Part shown: piece by piece, positions 29,792-39,489 of the stretch
Layout: every line of letters starts with the position of its first letter
How positions within the stretch are numbered: the first letter of the stretch is position 1
Assembly (NCBI RefSeq): GCF_018449575.1
Contig: NZ_JAAVUT010000003.1
Location: forward strand, 62,001 to 126,000
Reading direction: 5' to 3'
From: Sodalis sp. dw_96
GTDB lineage: Bacteria > Pseudomonadota > Gammaproteobacteria > Enterobacterales > Enterobacteriaceae
DNA length: 64,000 nucleotides
The notes under the pieces: generated by a model
The model's database searches: none
What the model was told of the DNA's origin: nothing
Seen by the model: only the letters and a program-made list of their open reading frames with translations
Made by a program: the position numbers and the translations under genes

Positions 29792-30691
29792 ATGAAAAAT
29801 GTCATCGTTATTACCGGCGCTTCCAGCGGTTTCGGCGCCCTCACCGCACGCGCCTTGGCCGACGCCGGCCATACCGTTTACGCGGGTATGCGTGAAACAA
29901 CCGGGCGTAACGCGCCGCAGGTGGACGACGTCAAACGTTACGCTTCCGAGAACAGTGTGGATTTGCGGGCGGTGGAACTGGATGTCGCTTCCGACGCCTC
30001 GGTTGAAGCCGGCATAACCCACATCATCAATGATTGCGGGCGTCTGGATGTGGTTATCCACAATGCCGGGCATATGTCTTTCGGCCCGGCGGAAGCGTTT
30101 ACCCCGGAACAATTTGCCCAACTGTATGATATCAACGTACTCAGTACCCAGCGGGTAAACCGTGCCGCCCTGCCGCAGTTGCGCAAGCAGGGACGGGGGC
30201 TGGTGGTCTGGATCTCCTCCAGCAGCGCCCGCGGCGGTACTCCGCCTTACCTGTCGCCGTACTTTGCCGCCAAGGCGGCTATGGATTCACTGGCCGTTTC
30301 CTACGCTTCCGAGCTGAGCCGCTGGGGTATTGAAACCAATATTATCGTACCGGGGGCCTTCACTAAAGGCACGAACCATTTCGCCCACTCAGGCTCTCCT
30401 GCCGACCAGGCCCGCGCCGAGGAGTATCACCAGGGGCCTTATGCCGGATTGGCGGAACAAAGCCTGAAGGGGCTTTCATCCCTGGAACCGGCCGATGCCG
30501 ATGTCGCCGAGGTGGCGAAAGCCATCGTGCGGGTGGTGGATATGCCGTTCGGCACGCGTCCCTTCCGCAGCCATATCGACCCCTCACAGGATGGTTGTGA
30601 AGTGGTAAACGGCGTGGCGGACCGGGTACGCGCCGAACTGTTCCGGCGTATCGGACTGGAAGACCTGCTTACACCGCTCAGAAGTGAATAA
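29792..30691 (+). CDS. SDR-family oxidoreductase (extended classical)
   Basis: A 299-aa short-chain dehydrogenase with TGASSGFG near the start, VIHNAGHMSFGPAEAFTPEQ, catalytic Ser in WISSSSARGG and YLSPYFAAKAAMD (YxxxK). The C-terminal extension (DMPFGTRPFRSHIDPSQDG) is typical of the group of about 290-300 aa that acts on varied carbonyl compounds. An AGGT ribosome binding site is 8 nt upstream. It is in an operon with the preceding SDR, probably under the divergent LysR. The substrate cannot be told. Confidence 0.88.
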   Translation: MKNVIVITGASSGFGALTARALADAGHTVYAGMRETTGRNAPQVDDVKRYASENSVDLRAVELDVASDASVEAGITHIINDCGRLDVVIHNAGHMSFGPAEAFTPEQFAQLYDINVLSTQRVNRAALPQLRKQGRGLVVWISSSSARGGTPPYLSPYFAAKAAMDSLAVSYASELSRWGIETNIIVPGAFTKGTNHFAHSGSPADQARAEEYHQGPYAGLAEQSLKGLSSLEPADADVAEVAKAIVRVVDMPFGTRPFRSHIDPSQDGCEVVNGVADRVRAELFRRIGLEDLLTPLRSE

Positions 30692-30767
30692 TCGCCAACT
30701 CGGTTATTGTCTAATGCCGTTCTTTCTTGAACGGCATTCTAGTGGGAATGGGAGTGGGTTGTGTGGT

Positions 30768-32531
30768 TTAAGCAGAACTCTCCTGCAACTCTAACGGCAT
30801 GGAGTCATGACCGGCGGTCAGGGTGAGGTTAGGCGAGGCCTCAACTGTCCATTTGTCTTTTAAATCAATACGGGTATCTTTGATAATTATATCTTGATTC
30901 TCAACACCTTTTTCATTGCATAACAGACGGATTTGAACGGTGGAAGTAATGCTTCCGGCATTTTCCTCAACCGGCCGCAGCACCTCGGTGGTCCGGCCGT
31001 AGTGCGATATCGGCCAGGTAAGCGTAGCGTTGATATTGACCGTATTATCCTTATCGACGCTAAAGCTCACTTTGGGCTTGTCTATTTTCATCCATAAATT
31101 ATCGGCATAAACGAGATCGGGTAGTTGGCGCTCAAACTGATTTAATAGCCGATCCTCCAGTGAATGTGCAATGCTGTCCGGGATTAAATATCGGGTCATT
31201 GCCAACATACTCATGGGATTGCCATCAACCATCAACGACAGCTTATGCAATTGTTGCTTCTGGTGCTCCGTGAACTCACCCTGATACCCGAGATGGCTTT
31301 TGGCCGTATAAATTGTTCTGGCACCGAAATCCCTGATCCACTGAGTATAACCCTGCTGGCTATCATCAATATTGAAATCGATGCCTGACTTGAAAGCATT
31401 CAGGAAGGATTCATCAAACATGGTTCCCTCATGTTCCGCCGGCATATGAACCGGAACCTTGAGTTCCTCACCATATTTTATTAAATCAGCGGAGGGCGGG
31501 TGGCGACTCGTCTGGTCCAAGATGATGAACTCCAGGCCTCCGGACCAATTTTGTGCGACCTTGATTTCCGCAGCCGGCAATCGGGCCAAAAAACCCCTCA
31601 GCGCATTGCATTGCTGTTGTAACGCGGTGCGTACGCCGTCCGGTAACGCGGCAAGGTGAGTGTCAAGAATGTTTTCCTGATTTGTCGCTTTGGCCGCAAT
31701 AACAATATTGGCAAAATTCTTGGCCGTGATATTTTCGGCAACCGCTAAATCACTGGGCCAACATTCGGTGAAGAGATCGGTGGCTTTTTGAGTTCCCGGT
31801 GTTATGTTCAATGCCTTTTGCAGATTATCCAATTGCCGACAGGCCTCGGTAGCAACAAAAATACCGGTCTCGATGGCCGTTTCCGCGAGTGTCAATCCCA
31901 GGGGAGGGTCGGGCAATAACGTGGAATCGGGCGTAAGGAACTGGTGCAGTTTCCAGGCCGCCATAGTATGCAGATAAGATGTTTCCTGAAATTCAGTATT
32001 ATCCAATATGGCGCGTTTCAGGGCTGACATGAGCGGGGACGAGAGAATCTTCCCTCCGGTAAAACCCGAGAGAACGTTATCCAGAGCGAGTTTAAGAACA
32101 TTTTCACCTCCCTCTTGTTTTGCCAACGCCGCCAAGACTCTTTCCAAGGCATGGTCTTTCAGCAAAGAGGGACCAAGGAATGACATAATATCCGATGCCA
32201 CCCGTTGAGCGAATACAGAGTGGCCTTTCGATTGCATGATTAACTTAATAAGCGGTGCAACGCCTGCTTCCACCTGCTGAAAGGTATTATCAAACGTTAC
32301 GCTACGACTCAAATTAACAATGTCGGCGCTGCGCTTCCCTAATAGTTCACTATTAACGACGACGTCTTGTCCCAGCGTAATCATATCCGAGACTATTTTC
32401 TTGGCCAAGGTATCTCTATTGACTGAGCCTCCGGATATACGGTTGACCAGCCTATTGAGATTATTACGTTTATCAATAATTGCATATGCCGCTATTCGCA
32501 TGCCGAAAGCGGGAATTGACACGCTTTTCAT
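30768..32531 (-). CDS. Candidate type III secreted effector (unknown family)
   Basis: A 587-aa soluble protein that I cannot place in a family. There is no Sec signal and no membrane segment. The N-terminal half is helical and rich in Ser/Asn/Gln. The C-terminal half contains GNPMSMLAMTRYLIPDSIAH and a beta-rich end (KPKVSFSVDKDNTVNINATL). The ATG follows directly after the TAG of a CesT-like chaperone gene (no gap), so translation is coupled. That arrangement is the hallmark of chaperone-effector pairs of type III secretion systems. No catalytic motif was recognised, and the SopB/IpgD phosphatase motif was looked for and is absent. The effector role is inferred from context. Confidence 0.55.
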   Translation of the reverse strand: MKSVSIPAFGMRIAAYAIIDKRNNLNRLVNRISGGSVNRDTLAKKIVSDMITLGQDVVVNSELLGKRSADIVNLSRSVTFDNTFQQVEAGVAPLIKLIMQSKGHSVFAQRVASDIMSFLGPSLLKDHALERVLAALAKQEGGENVLKLALDNVLSGFTGGKILSSPLMSALKRAILDNTEFQETSYLHTMAAWKLHQFLTPDSTLLPDPPLGLTLAETAIETGIFVATEACRQLDNLQKALNITPGTQKATDLFTECWPSDLAVAENITAKNFANIVIAAKATNQENILDTHLAALPDGVRTALQQQCNALRGFLARLPAAEIKVAQNWSGGLEFIILDQTSRHPPSADLIKYGEELKVPVHMPAEHEGTMFDESFLNAFKSGIDFNIDDSQQGYTQWIRDFGARTIYTAKSHLGYQGEFTEHQKQQLHKLSLMVDGNPMSMLAMTRYLIPDSIAHSLEDRLLNQFERQLPDLVYADNLWMKIDKPKVSFSVDKDNTVNINATLTWPISHYGRTTEVLRPVEENAGSITSTVQIRLLCNEKGVENQDIIIKDTRIDLKDKWTVEASPNLTLTAGHDSMPLELQESSA

Positions 32532-32999
32532 CTACCATTTCCTTTTAAAACGTTCCGCCACCATCCGCGCTTCCTGGGGAGGTTTCAATGCACTGGCGAT
32601 ATTCGGTAAATTCTCTTGCCAATACTGTACTTGGTCTACAAAGGTTTCAATACGGTCCATGGCAGTTTCCGAAGTGCTTGACTCGAGATCCAGCGGATAG
32701 AATAATAAAACCCGCTGCCCTCCCGCGTCATAGCCAAACCAGCAATGATGTGTTGCAAGGCCAAAAAGATGGATTTGCAGCAAAGATGAGAAAAAATCCT
32801 CAGGCAAAGAATTAAGTATCGACATGACGGGAGAGAACAGATAAACCCATTTATCATGACGTTCCAGTGTGATGTTGATATGCTGATCAAAACGAATGGT
32901 GCATCCGCCACTTTTTGTTGCATCACGAATATCTAAATGCGTATCAAGAGCCAGAGAGTTTAACAATTCTTCAAATGTCACAATGCTGCCTTTATTCAT
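32532..32999 (-). CDS. CesT/SycE-like type III secretion chaperone
   Basis: A 155-aa acidic protein with the alternating pattern of class I chaperones: an N-terminal helix (FEELLNSLALDTHLDI), a beta-strand with CTIRFDQHINITLERHDKWV, LFSPVMSILNSLPEDFFSSL, LQIHLFGLATHHCWFGYD, VLLFYPLDLE and a C-terminal helix with FVDQVQYWQENLPNIASAL. Such dimers bind the N-terminus of one effector and keep it secretion-competent. The coupled downstream gene is the probable client. There is no obvious Shine-Dalgarno sequence before ATG 32999. No secretion apparatus genes lie in the window. Confidence 0.72.
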   Translation of the reverse strand: MNKGSIVTFEELLNSLALDTHLDIRDATKSGGCTIRFDQHINITLERHDKWVYLFSPVMSILNSLPEDFFSSLLQIHLFGLATHHCWFGYDAGGQRVLLFYPLDLESSTSETAMDRIETFVDQVQYWQENLPNIASALKPPQEARMVAERFKRKW

Positions 33000-33400
33000 G
33001 GGCTGTCGTTAACACCGCGTATAGCCAAACAAAATCGCATTTTGCCGGTGGAAAGCGCCGTCTGGGTGAAGTGGTAAATAAGTTGCATTTATAAGATCTA
33101 TGCATATAACATTGATTTTTAGTTATTTAACTCATAACTATATTCAATAAACTTATATACCATATTAATAATATGCATGATTATTAGATCATAAAAATGG
33201 TGATTACTTTAAAAAAACGCTCATCCACGCTAACGTGACAATGTTTTTTTCCGCGATGGGCCAAGGCTTGGTTTAGCGGCAGCGTGTTTTAACAGCAAAT
33301 AGGACTCAGGTTGCCCGCATGGCAATGGCCCGGTCATAGAGGAATGTCCGGGCGTCATGCCCTGAAATCAGGGCGTTGAACGCTCCCTAGGTGTGAACAT
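33000..33400. other. AT-rich intergenic region
   Basis: This is 401 bp between the giant gene and the chaperone gene. Bases 33085-33240 are very AT-rich and probably hold the chaperone-effector promoter, but no clear hexamer pair was fixed. A hairpin GCCCTGA-AA-TCAGGGC (33359-33374) sits 27 nt beyond the stop of the 1963-aa gene and may mark its transcript end, without a T-run. No gene is supported. Confidence 0.5.
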
Positions 33401-36400
33401 TCAATTTATGTATGGCCATAACGGCAGCGTTTCGTTAGGGGTTGTCAGCGGCATGGGGTAAATGGATTCAGCCATGCGCCGGAATTGCTCAACGGAAAGC
33501 AGGATATCAAAATAACACTGCAGGTAATATTCATCTCCTTCCGAAATATAATCCTGATATTCACGCAATATATGATATATCTTCTCTTCTGATTCTTTAT
33601 CCAGCTGATGCTGATACTGCCCGGTAAAATCATAAAAATTCATATCGCGAATGACAAGCCGCGCAAGATCGCTGAAAATGGCGGGTAATAAATTTACGTT
33701 TCGTTTGATGCGGGCACTATTTAGCGATTTTCTCACCGTGATAAGCATTTCCACCATATCGGCGAGGCATTTTATTTTTTTATGTCCCCGATCGCCTTCT
33801 TTAACCCCCGGGGGGGTATCCAGGGCGTGCACTGAAGCCTCGGATGTGTCAGTCGCCGGCGAGAAGCGGGTAAACCATTGTGGGTGGCGTTGCATTATAC
33901 TGTCTGTTTTTAGATAGGGATTCAATTGAATGTCCAGACGCAGGTCATCGGCCAGGATTTGTCCCCGGTGTGAAACCACTGCAAAACCGTCAAAGAGAGT
34001 GATGAATTCTATAGATAGCACATCCGCCAGGTCGGGAAGCCGGCTATTGGCATAGAGTAATCCGCGGATAATATGCGACATTTCCCGGCTATAGACAGGA
34101 TAAAGATTATGGGCGACGGCCTCCATTTTTAACGTCAGCACCTTCTCGTTGTCTGGCGACACTGCCAAAGTCCAGTTATCCTGTGTCAGAATGCTTTCCC
34201 GCGCGGCATAGGATATTGCCCCAGCGTTTTCCCCCTCATCCGCTGAAGGGTAGACCACGGTTTGCAGGGCGAATCTATCTGACATTACGGTTTCATTTAC
34301 CGGCGCGTTAACGGGATTTCCCGCTATCACGCTATATTGCTCGTGTGTGTCTCTCACCGTGAGCTTGCCGTCGGCAAAAGTGCCCATTTCTTCAGCCAAT
34401 ATGATAGAAGGCCCGGCATCGAACTGAGGATTGAATAAATTATTGCCTACGCCGGCGAAGCGACCGTCCCCCACGCTGAGCAATAAATGGATTAAAAAAA
34501 CCTCTTCGTAAAATATACCCAGCAATTTTCCGGGCTTTATTTTTAACAGTTCGATGCTGTCGATGATCTCAACCATTGAGGACATATACCCCTGGGTAGG
34601 ATAATTCTGGCCTAGGGCCAGTGTGACCTTCTGCTGAATCTCTTCCGATTCCCACGCATCCAGTAATTTTGCTTCGTTTAGAATCAAAAAAGGGAAGGTT
34701 ATATTCAAATTATATTTTTTTTGTGTGCTATAAAGATGATCATATGAAAAAATCATGGTCCGTGCCGCTGACAAAATAGAAGGGGATTCATAGGCGGAGG
34801 GCAGCGCTTTTTTGACATATCGATAGTGATATTTAATCACTGCGGTTTTATACCATATGGGTTCCCGCAATAATAATGCGCTTTTAACGTATCTTCCGGG
34901 ATGTCCCGCCTCGCGATAGGGAAAGGCGATAGCGGAATTTATTTTTATAAAGTCCTTATATTTTATCAGGGGGAAGTCATTGCTAATATCCTTTTTAATC
35001 AAAAGAGCCCACTCTGGTTCATTGAAAACCTGTCGTTCCGTAACAAGCCCGGCCCCGTAGGGGCGAAGGTGCATCATATCGACGATATAATCATTCTTAT
35101 CGATCTTCAAGATGATGACAATATGATCCACCGGGGATCTGTCGTGTTCATTTCGCCATAAGCGCAACATACGATAGGCGGCGTGCACGCCCCCGCCCTC
35201 TCTCAACCCGGCAACAAAATGGGCTAAGTGCATATTGATGTCATCCTCGGTCTCACGAGCGAATACTTCCCGGAATTTAGATTCATTGATGAGGCAGGTG
35301 ACAAAGTCGGATAGCATTTTACTCATATCACTGCTATTAGTAAATAAGCTTTCCATATATGGGGTATAATCATTGATCATAAGTTCCAACATTAAAATAT
35401 ATATCCATTTATTATCTTTATAGTTGTCTTTAGGAAGTGTAATAGACCTCAATGGCTCCATTTTCAGAACGTCAATCTCTTCATGGACATGTCTCGTCCG
35501 GCGACCGGAACGGGTTGTAAGAGAAAATCGATCTCCATCTAAGAAATAGCTGGCAGTCCACTTACCTTTTTCATTTTTATACATTGGCACTGCGTAATTT
35601 AAATTCATGACTTCGGTGGGTTTAACCACGCGCCAAGATTTTACTGCAGCATCCCAGATAACCTGAAAAAAATAGTCGTCTATCTCTATGAAATTCTGTG
35701 TGGTACCTTGCCCTTGATTCAGGGTAAAAGTGCCATCATTATTCATTTGTGATAATAAATTTTTATCAATATCAGAAGACCATTGAATAAATTTTGTCAT
35801 TTTTTGTTCCATGTTGTTCAAGATGAAATTGCTCATCCAGGTAATCATGGTCGTCATGTTTTCTGAAAAATGGCTCTTTATTTTTCTTGAGAAAATAGCA
35901 TGTATCGGTAATGGATTTAAATATCCGAAAAGGCTATTAACGATAGAGCCAGAACTTTTCCTTGCTATGTAAGGCAGTTCTTCCACCAGTTTTTGTGAGA
36001 TAACACGATTCAATTGTTTTACTGGCAGGGTATCAATATCTGCGATATCCAATAATCGTTTATATATCACCCCCGTGCCTTTGGCCGCGCTGGTGGTTAA
36101 TTGCCCTAACATTATTGCAAGATCAAAGGTGTCAAATATAATTTCAATACCATTAAATTTGTTGCCGGCATCATTCCAATATTTCCATAAAATCTCATAA
36201 AACGGTATTAGTGCAAGAAGTTCCTGCCACCACTTTTTTTCTCTTAATGATATTTTTAACTGATCTACTATCTCTTTCAACATTTGTGTATTCCAAAAAT
36301 CCATTAAATCTATTAACGTCTTGTATTCTTCCTTCTCGTCACCCGCCACCAGAACATAATCCGGCTTAGGCAAACTGGTAATTAACTCCTCTGGCTCAAT

Positions 36401-39292
36401 CAGGAAAAGATTCAACGGCGACATGCTTAATTTTGATTTGACGTATTGAATATCAAAAAGCATTAATAAATCATCGGCCGCGACGGGGATTTTATGACGA
36501 TTAATCCAATTAAGATTAAAATTGGTTTTTTTATGTTCACGTATTATGCGCTTCAAGAGCGCGTTCCCCTCGCTTAAAGAGATCGCCTTGATAAACGGTG
36601 CGCTAAAAAGATTGCAGGCAATAATAATTTTATGGCTGTAGGTTTTAATTAAAGAAAAAGTACCGAAATTATTATTTGGAGAATAAATGTCCGTATTGGG
36701 GGCCAAAGAATTTGCCACATAATTTCTAGAGAAAATTTTAAAGGTGTAAACCTCTTTGGGTGGATAGATCATATCCATATAATCCAATTCAGATCGGGAG
36801 ATGGTTTTATAGGTAAACTGCCGGGCTTCCTGCTGTAAGGAATAATCCTTGTAGTGAATGAATTGATCATAAAATTCCTTAGCCGAATCAAATTCGCTTG
36901 ACGTTTTCAACTCGAATATTTTTTTGAAGTTCTCAGCGGAACGAGTCTCGAAGGCCAGGGCAATCTGCTTTTTAGCCTCGTGGAATTGCTTGATGATAAA
37001 TAAAGAATTCAACCCGCTTAGCCGCGTTGGCCCAATATTATGATAATCTATGTACCAATAGATGGCCGCTCGCAACAGCAGTTCAACATCCCCTGAGGTA
37101 ACGCGGGCAAAATACTGAGTGAGAATGTCCTGATGGGACATCTGGCGCGTATCACCGGGGAATGCCATTATCATGGCCTGAATTTTCGCTTCCGCCAGCC
37201 GCTGTTCGCCCGAGTTACTGCCTAACATGACCCGTTCGTGCTGATGTTCATCAACGATGGCAATAAGATAGCTTTGCAGCTTTTCAAGAAAGCTCAGGAG
37301 TAAAATACATTCCTTATCGTATTTTACTTGATCAACGAGTTTGTTTATCCATTGTGGATTCTGTTGATAATAGGGATTCTCAATCCGCCCAAGATTGGTT
37401 TCCACGCTTTTATCAAGTGAGTGCAAGGTATCTTTGTAAGGCTGGATGCTGGTATCTTGCCAATTTGGAACCCTTGAGCTGTTGACCGGATGAATGCGAT
37501 AGAATTCAATGTCGCTATTTAAACGATCGATATGGGGATGATACTTATCGCTACCGTGAATATAATCCACGATCTGGTTGGCCACCAGCTCGGCGATTTC
37601 CTCTTCGGTTAGCGGCGGCTCCGACCGGTCAAAAAGACTTCTATACTCAGTCAGTTCTCCAGGCGTGATGAGATAATTGCCTTGAATGCTAAGTCCGTTA
37701 TTCCTGCTATACTCAAATATATTATAATAAAAACGTTTAATGATGATCCTCTTAAGGTGATTGGGATGCTCGTCGAGTATGGCAAGATATATTTCTCGAA
37801 GATTGAAATAGATAAGCCTGTCTATCAAAGGTATTGAGTCGCTGACTAATAATTTTTCATATGTATGCTGGGCTTGCTGCATGATACCCAGCATGTAAAG
37901 TTGATCTTTGTATATCGTTGCGTTGTCCGTTGGAGATTCTTTGATAAGCTGCAGCAAATTTTTTTTGGCATCGGCATAGGATATGCCATTCTTAAAATCT
38001 ATCAGCTCGCGAAATGTTTTGAAATCAATTCCACTCATGGCCTGTTCAAGTTGCTGTGTAAAGTATGGAAAAAAATCAACTATTGTCCTCTGTTCGCTGA
38101 AATTATCTTTGATAAAATTTTCTTCCGTAGTTTTTTTAATATTGGAACTTATACATTCATCAATGTTTTTTTCAACATTTTTTTTAATCATGATAATGTC
38201 AGCAAACTGAATTTTATTATTGAGGTAAGTCGCATCGTTATATATTTCAGATAATTTATCATATAAATAAACGTTTAACTCCGACATCCACCCCAGGGTA
38301 TAGATTTTTTCTCTGGTCAGAGAAATAAATTCTTGTTTTATGGCTGCATATAACTCCCTGGCGGCATGATTTGCAATATGCAAATTTGTCTCACATATAA
38401 ACTTGGATTTATCAAATCCAACTTCTGTTATTGATCGCTGGAACAGTAACTGCGGGGCGGAAGGCAGCTCGCTTGTGGCCGTATCGGCATTGCGGGGCTG
38501 TCGTTTTAAGGCGGCTGATGGCGAGTTTTTTGACAACCGAAACCAAGGAGATAGCATTGCCGAACCGGCTATGCCTACCCTTGCCCCCTGAGCGCCCGGC
38601 AAAAACCAGGATGAGGGATACAGCGGGGCGGAGTCAATAATCTGCGCTCTTATGTCCGGAACGCGAGCCGGTATGGGTCGCGAATGTCCATGCGGGGTTA
38701 AGTGTTGGGACGCCTTGAACAATGCCGCGTTCGGCGCGGGCATGGCGCGGGGCGCCATGGAGAAAATTCGTGCCGCGTCGCATCCTTGGAATACCCCTGC
38801 GAGTTGGTGGAGCAAATAGGCCATATTGTCGAGCCAGGTGTCTGGCGGGCGGACGAGGTCGTCAATATGATATAGTTCGCCGTCGGAGATAACCCACCGA
38901 TCGGCCACCACACCGACATAAATGGAATAGCCGTTCGGCAGAATAATTTTTCTCGTGAGTATATTAAGGCATTTATCGGCGATCGTGATGGCGATGTTCT
39001 TTCCAGGCGCCGCGGAGGAGAAGCTTTCAGAATTTTTTTTAAATAATCCCACGCAGTCGAATAATCGGTCCGCCCTCGCTTTTTCATCGGCGTTTTCATA
39101 CGGATCATCTTCGCCAGGCTGCCTTTGAAAAGCCGATCCTTGACTTGATGAAAAATGGACGTCATGTTGATTTTGGATGTTATTTAATTTGTTATAATGA
39201 TTTCCTATATTTAATAGTACATTATTTTCTTTAAAGGTAATATCGCATTTATTTTTTAAATAACTATCGCGAGAATCAATGGTATTGTTCAA
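33401..39292 (-). CDS. 1963-aa giant protein, candidate secreted toxin/effector
   Basis: The family is not recognised. TTG 39292 is the start, with GGAG 8 nt upstream. There is no Sec signal. Residues 1-70 are Asn/Ser-rich and 180-300 Pro/Ala-rich (secretion-signal-like and linker-like). A long helical region follows, then a hydrophobic segment near residues 1020-1080 (LLALIPFYEILWKYW, FDTFDLAIMLGQLTTSAAKG). After it comes a block of the form FIEIDDYFFQVIWD-WRVV-P (about 1190-1230), a pattern I associate with large toxin-like proteins. A His1390/Asp1405 pair (VDHIVIILKIDKNDYIVDM) with Cys1333 upstream could be a papain-like site, but this is speculative. The gene is far AT-richer than the backbone, which suggests horizontal transfer. 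Confidence 0.6.
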   Translation of the reverse strand: MNNTIDSRDSYLKNKCDITFKENNVLLNIGNHYNKLNNIQNQHDVHFSSSQGSAFQRQPGEDDPYENADEKARADRLFDCVGLFKKNSESFSSAAPGKNIAITIADKCLNILTRKIILPNGYSIYVGVVADRWVISDGELYHIDDLVRPPDTWLDNMAYLLHQLAGVFQGCDAARIFSMAPRAMPAPNAALFKASQHLTPHGHSRPIPARVPDIRAQIIDSAPLYPSSWFLPGAQGARVGIAGSAMLSPWFRLSKNSPSAALKRQPRNADTATSELPSAPQLLFQRSITEVGFDKSKFICETNLHIANHAARELYAAIKQEFISLTREKIYTLGWMSELNVYLYDKLSEIYNDATYLNNKIQFADIIMIKKNVEKNIDECISSNIKKTTEENFIKDNFSEQRTIVDFFPYFTQQLEQAMSGIDFKTFRELIDFKNGISYADAKKNLLQLIKESPTDNATIYKDQLYMLGIMQQAQHTYEKLLVSDSIPLIDRLIYFNLREIYLAILDEHPNHLKRIIIKRFYYNIFEYSRNNGLSIQGNYLITPGELTEYRSLFDRSEPPLTEEEIAELVANQIVDYIHGSDKYHPHIDRLNSDIEFYRIHPVNSSRVPNWQDTSIQPYKDTLHSLDKSVETNLGRIENPYYQQNPQWINKLVDQVKYDKECILLLSFLEKLQSYLIAIVDEHQHERVMLGSNSGEQRLAEAKIQAMIMAFPGDTRQMSHQDILTQYFARVTSGDVELLLRAAIYWYIDYHNIGPTRLSGLNSLFIIKQFHEAKKQIALAFETRSAENFKKIFELKTSSEFDSAKEFYDQFIHYKDYSLQQEARQFTYKTISRSELDYMDMIYPPKEVYTFKIFSRNYVANSLAPNTDIYSPNNNFGTFSLIKTYSHKIIIACNLFSAPFIKAISLSEGNALLKRIIREHKKTNFNLNWINRHKIPVAADDLLMLFDIQYVKSKLSMSPLNLFLIEPEELITSLPKPDYVLVAGDEKEEYKTLIDLMDFWNTQMLKEIVDQLKISLREKKWWQELLALIPFYEILWKYWNDAGNKFNGIEIIFDTFDLAIMLGQLTTSAAKGTGVIYKRLLDIADIDTLPVKQLNRVISQKLVEELPYIARKSSGSIVNSLFGYLNPLPIHAIFSRKIKSHFSENMTTMITWMSNFILNNMEQKMTKFIQWSSDIDKNLLSQMNNDGTFTLNQGQGTTQNFIEIDDYFFQVIWDAAVKSWRVVKPTEVMNLNYAVPMYKNEKGKWTASYFLDGDRFSLTTRSGRRTRHVHEEIDVLKMEPLRSITLPKDNYKDNKWIYILMLELMINDYTPYMESLFTNSSDMSKMLSDFVTCLINESKFREVFARETEDDINMHLAHFVAGLREGGGVHAAYRMLRLWRNEHDRSPVDHIVIILKIDKNDYIVDMMHLRPYGAGLVTERQVFNEPEWALLIKKDISNDFPLIKYKDFIKINSAIAFPYREAGHPGRYVKSALLLREPIWYKTAVIKYHYRYVKKALPSAYESPSILSAARTMIFSYDHLYSTQKKYNLNITFPFLILNEAKLLDAWESEEIQQKVTLALGQNYPTQGYMSSMVEIIDSIELLKIKPGKLLGIFYEEVFLIHLLLSVGDGRFAGVGNNLFNPQFDAGPSIILAEEMGTFADGKLTVRDTHEQYSVIAGNPVNAPVNETVMSDRFALQTVVYPSADEGENAGAISYAARESILTQDNWTLAVSPDNEKVLTLKMEAVAHNLYPVYSREMSHIIRGLLYANSRLPDLADVLSIEFITLFDGFAVVSHRGQILADDLRLDIQLNPYLKTDSIMQRHPQWFTRFSPATDTSEASVHALDTPPGVKEGDRGHKKIKCLADMVEMLITVRKSLNSARIKRNVNLLPAIFSDLARLVIRDMNFYDFTGQYQHQLDKESEEKIYHILREYQDYISEGDEYYLQCYFDILLSVEQFRRMAESIYPMPLTTPNETLPLWPYIN

Positions 39293-39489
39293 GATAATAT
39301 CTCCAATAAAATAATATTTCGGTACGGGATTGATAATCGTTTATAATGACGACTTGCTGGTCAGAAACTATTTATGGCGGCGGTTGGGGCTTTATTGAAA
39401 CATCTTGATAATAAAAAGGCAGTGTAAGTGTATTTAAAATAGTATTAACAAAAAGCCGCTTGCCAAAGAATTTAGAGCATTTACGCCGT

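Noticed and set aside
30768-32531. SopB/IpgD-type inositol phosphatase
   Set aside because: Size and chaperone context fit, but no CxxxxxR phosphatase loop or other SopB block is present.
33401-39292. AvrE/DspE-family effector
   Set aside because: Similar length, but none of the repeated blade-like or C-terminal motifs of AvrE proteins was seen, and no chaperone gene is adjacent.
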